NCBI GenBank assembly: GCA_017652715.1
Contig: JAGCAL010000003.1
Location: 1 to 5,992, forward strand
Direction: 5' to 3'
Source of the DNA: Candidatus Saccharimonadota bacterium
GTDB lineage: Bacteria > Patescibacteriota > Saccharimonadia > Saccharimonadales > Saccharimonadaceae
DNA length: 5,992 nt
Below the pieces are notes generated by a model that searched no databases, was not told the origin of the DNA, and saw nothing but the letters and a program-made list of their open reading frames with translations. A program made the translations under genes and the position numbers. Below are positions 5,244 through 5,992 of the stretch, piece by piece (position 1 is the first letter of the stretch; every line of letters starts with the position of its first letter).

Positions 5244-5992
5244 ATGAAAATTATCTTTCCCGAACTCGCCAACAACCCTATCGCCAAAGAAGCTATTAAA
5301 TCTTTTCTGGACGTCGAGTTTATCCCTGCTGAAGACCTCGACACAGCCGTCGAAATGCTAAAAAATAAAGAAGCCGATTCTATGATTTCTGGTCTCGATC
5401 ACTCATCTCGCGATGTCTTACTCGCCTATAAGAATCATCTTCCGCTTAAATCTGAGTTTTTCTCTAGTTGTTTTATCTGTGAAAAAGATGGGAAAATACT
5501 CGCCATTGCCGACGGCGGCGTTAACAAAGAACCGACTAAAGAACAACTTTATACTATCGTCGAAGATACTGCTGATACTTTTAAAAAATTTACCGGTGAC
5601 ATTCCTAAAATCGCCATGCTCTCGTATTCAACCAACGGTTCCGGCGGTAAAAACCCCGATCTCGAAAAATACGATTTCGTAATTAACAAAATCCACCAAA
5701 ATCATCCCGATTATATAATTGATGGCGAAATGCAACTCGACGTCGCCGTAAACCCAGAAGTCTCCGCCAAAAAATTTCCGACTTCGAGAATTCAAGGCGA
5801 CGCCAATATCCTCATTACTCCCGATTTAAACTCCGGTAACATCCTTTATAAATCTCTCGAACGTTTCGGCAGCTTCACTGTCGCCGGCCCTATTATCCAA
5901 GGCTTCACCATTCCCCTCGCCGATCTCTCCCGCGGCAGTACCGTAAACGACGTAATATTAACTATCAACGTAATTAAAATGTTACTTTCTCA
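5244..5992 (+). CDS. pta: Phosphate acetyltransferase, compact form (3' end outside window)
   Basis: Phosphotransacetylase interconverts acetyl-CoA plus phosphate with acetyl-phosphate plus CoA in the cytoplasm, usually paired with acetate kinase. 249 codons are visible and the family alignment suggests the stop lies within about ten codons. Family motifs: KIIFPE (2-7), EADSMISG (43-50), HSSRD (53-57), IADGG-x-N (88-94), AMLSYST (124-130), IDGEMQLDVAV (159-169), PDLNSGNI (193-200), GPIIQG (215-220) and DLSRG (227-231). S229, R230 and D236 match the Ser309, Arg310 and Asp316 of the Methanosarcina thermophila enzyme. The protein is oddly short: about 36 residues separate KIIFPE from EADSMISG, against roughly 90 in that enzyme (about 333 residues). 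The missing part includes the segment with CoA-binding Arg87, and the position of Arg133 appears to be L60. The shortening is internal, not a wrong start, because both flanking motifs are present. The gene is expected to be leaderless. A related acyl-phosphate transferase (Ptb-like) specificity is possible. Confidence 0.9.
   Translation, partial: MKIIFPELANNPIAKEAIKSFLDVEFIPAEDLDTAVEMLKNKEADSMISGLDHSSRDVLLAYKNHLPLKSEFFSSCFICEKDGKILAIADGGVNKEPTKEQLYTIVEDTADTFKKFTGDIPKIAMLSYSTNGSGGKNPDLEKYDFVINKIHQNHPDYIIDGEMQLDVAVNPEVSAKKFPTSRIQGDANILITPDLNSGNILYKSLERFGSFTVAGPIIQGFTIPLADLSRGSTVNDVILTINVIKMLLS

Noticed and set aside
5413..5682. 89-residue plus-strand frame inside pta
   Set aside because: It lies in another frame of a gene whose Pta motifs run continuously through the same bases.
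1..5992. CRISPR arrays, tRNA or rRNA genes, insertion sequences, riboswitches
   Set aside because: None seen. Genes cover nearly everything; the gaps are 166, 64, 36 and 78 bases and are explained by promoters, CIRCE sites and a terminator.

Overview
The window looks like chromosomal DNA from a Candidatus Saccharibacteria (TM7) or closely related Patescibacteria genome. This is inferred from content, not from a search. The pointers are small compact genes, secreted proteins with a short Cys-containing N-terminal domain (V-x-[IV]-P-[SA]-[SA]-C-T-L) joined to InlB B-repeats and a FISUMP domain, a CIRCE-controlled DnaK, and a very short phosphotransacetylase. TGA acts as a normal stop (the surface gene ends TGA-TAG), which argues against the UGA=Gly code of Gracilibacteria and Absconditabacteria.

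Layout. (1) Bases 1-186, minus strand: the first 62 codons of a secreted protein that runs off the left edge. (2) 187-352: a divergent control region with an extended -10 promoter for the left gene, a sigma70-type promoter for dnaK, and two CIRCE operators, one over the promoter and one just after the predicted transcription start. (3) 353-2245, plus: complete dnaK, closed by a strong hairpin terminator at 2261-2295. (4) 2310-4457, minus: a 715-residue secreted protein (signal peptide, Cys-containing N-terminal domain, two InlB-type repeats, C-terminal FISUMP domain). (5) 4494-5165, minus: a 223-residue three-helix membrane protein resembling DUF4282. (6) 5166-5243: a compact divergent promoter region. 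(7) 5244 to the right edge, plus: a phosphate acetyltransferase (pta), nearly complete, with a much shortened N-terminal half.

How the parts relate. dnaK is a stand-alone heat-shock transcription unit, with no grpE or dnaJ beside it, predicted to be repressed by HrcA through the two CIRCE sites. The two secreted proteins share the start of a domain and probably belong to a surface or secreted paralogue family; the DUF4282-like protein lies directly upstream of one of them. pta is a separate central-metabolism gene (acetyl-CoA/acetyl-phosphate).

The most striking pattern is in the starts. Three of the five genes (both secreted-protein genes and pta) have a TGnTAnAAT extended -10 box ending exactly 6 bases before the ATG and no Shine-Dalgarno, so the mRNA should begin at the A of the start codon (leaderless). 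dnaK and the DUF4282-like gene instead have a leader with a purine-rich ribosome binding site. The second notable point is the compact Pta, which lacks the region that carries one CoA-binding arginine in known enzymes and has leucine in place of the other, while keeping the C-terminal catalytic Ser-Arg-Asp set.
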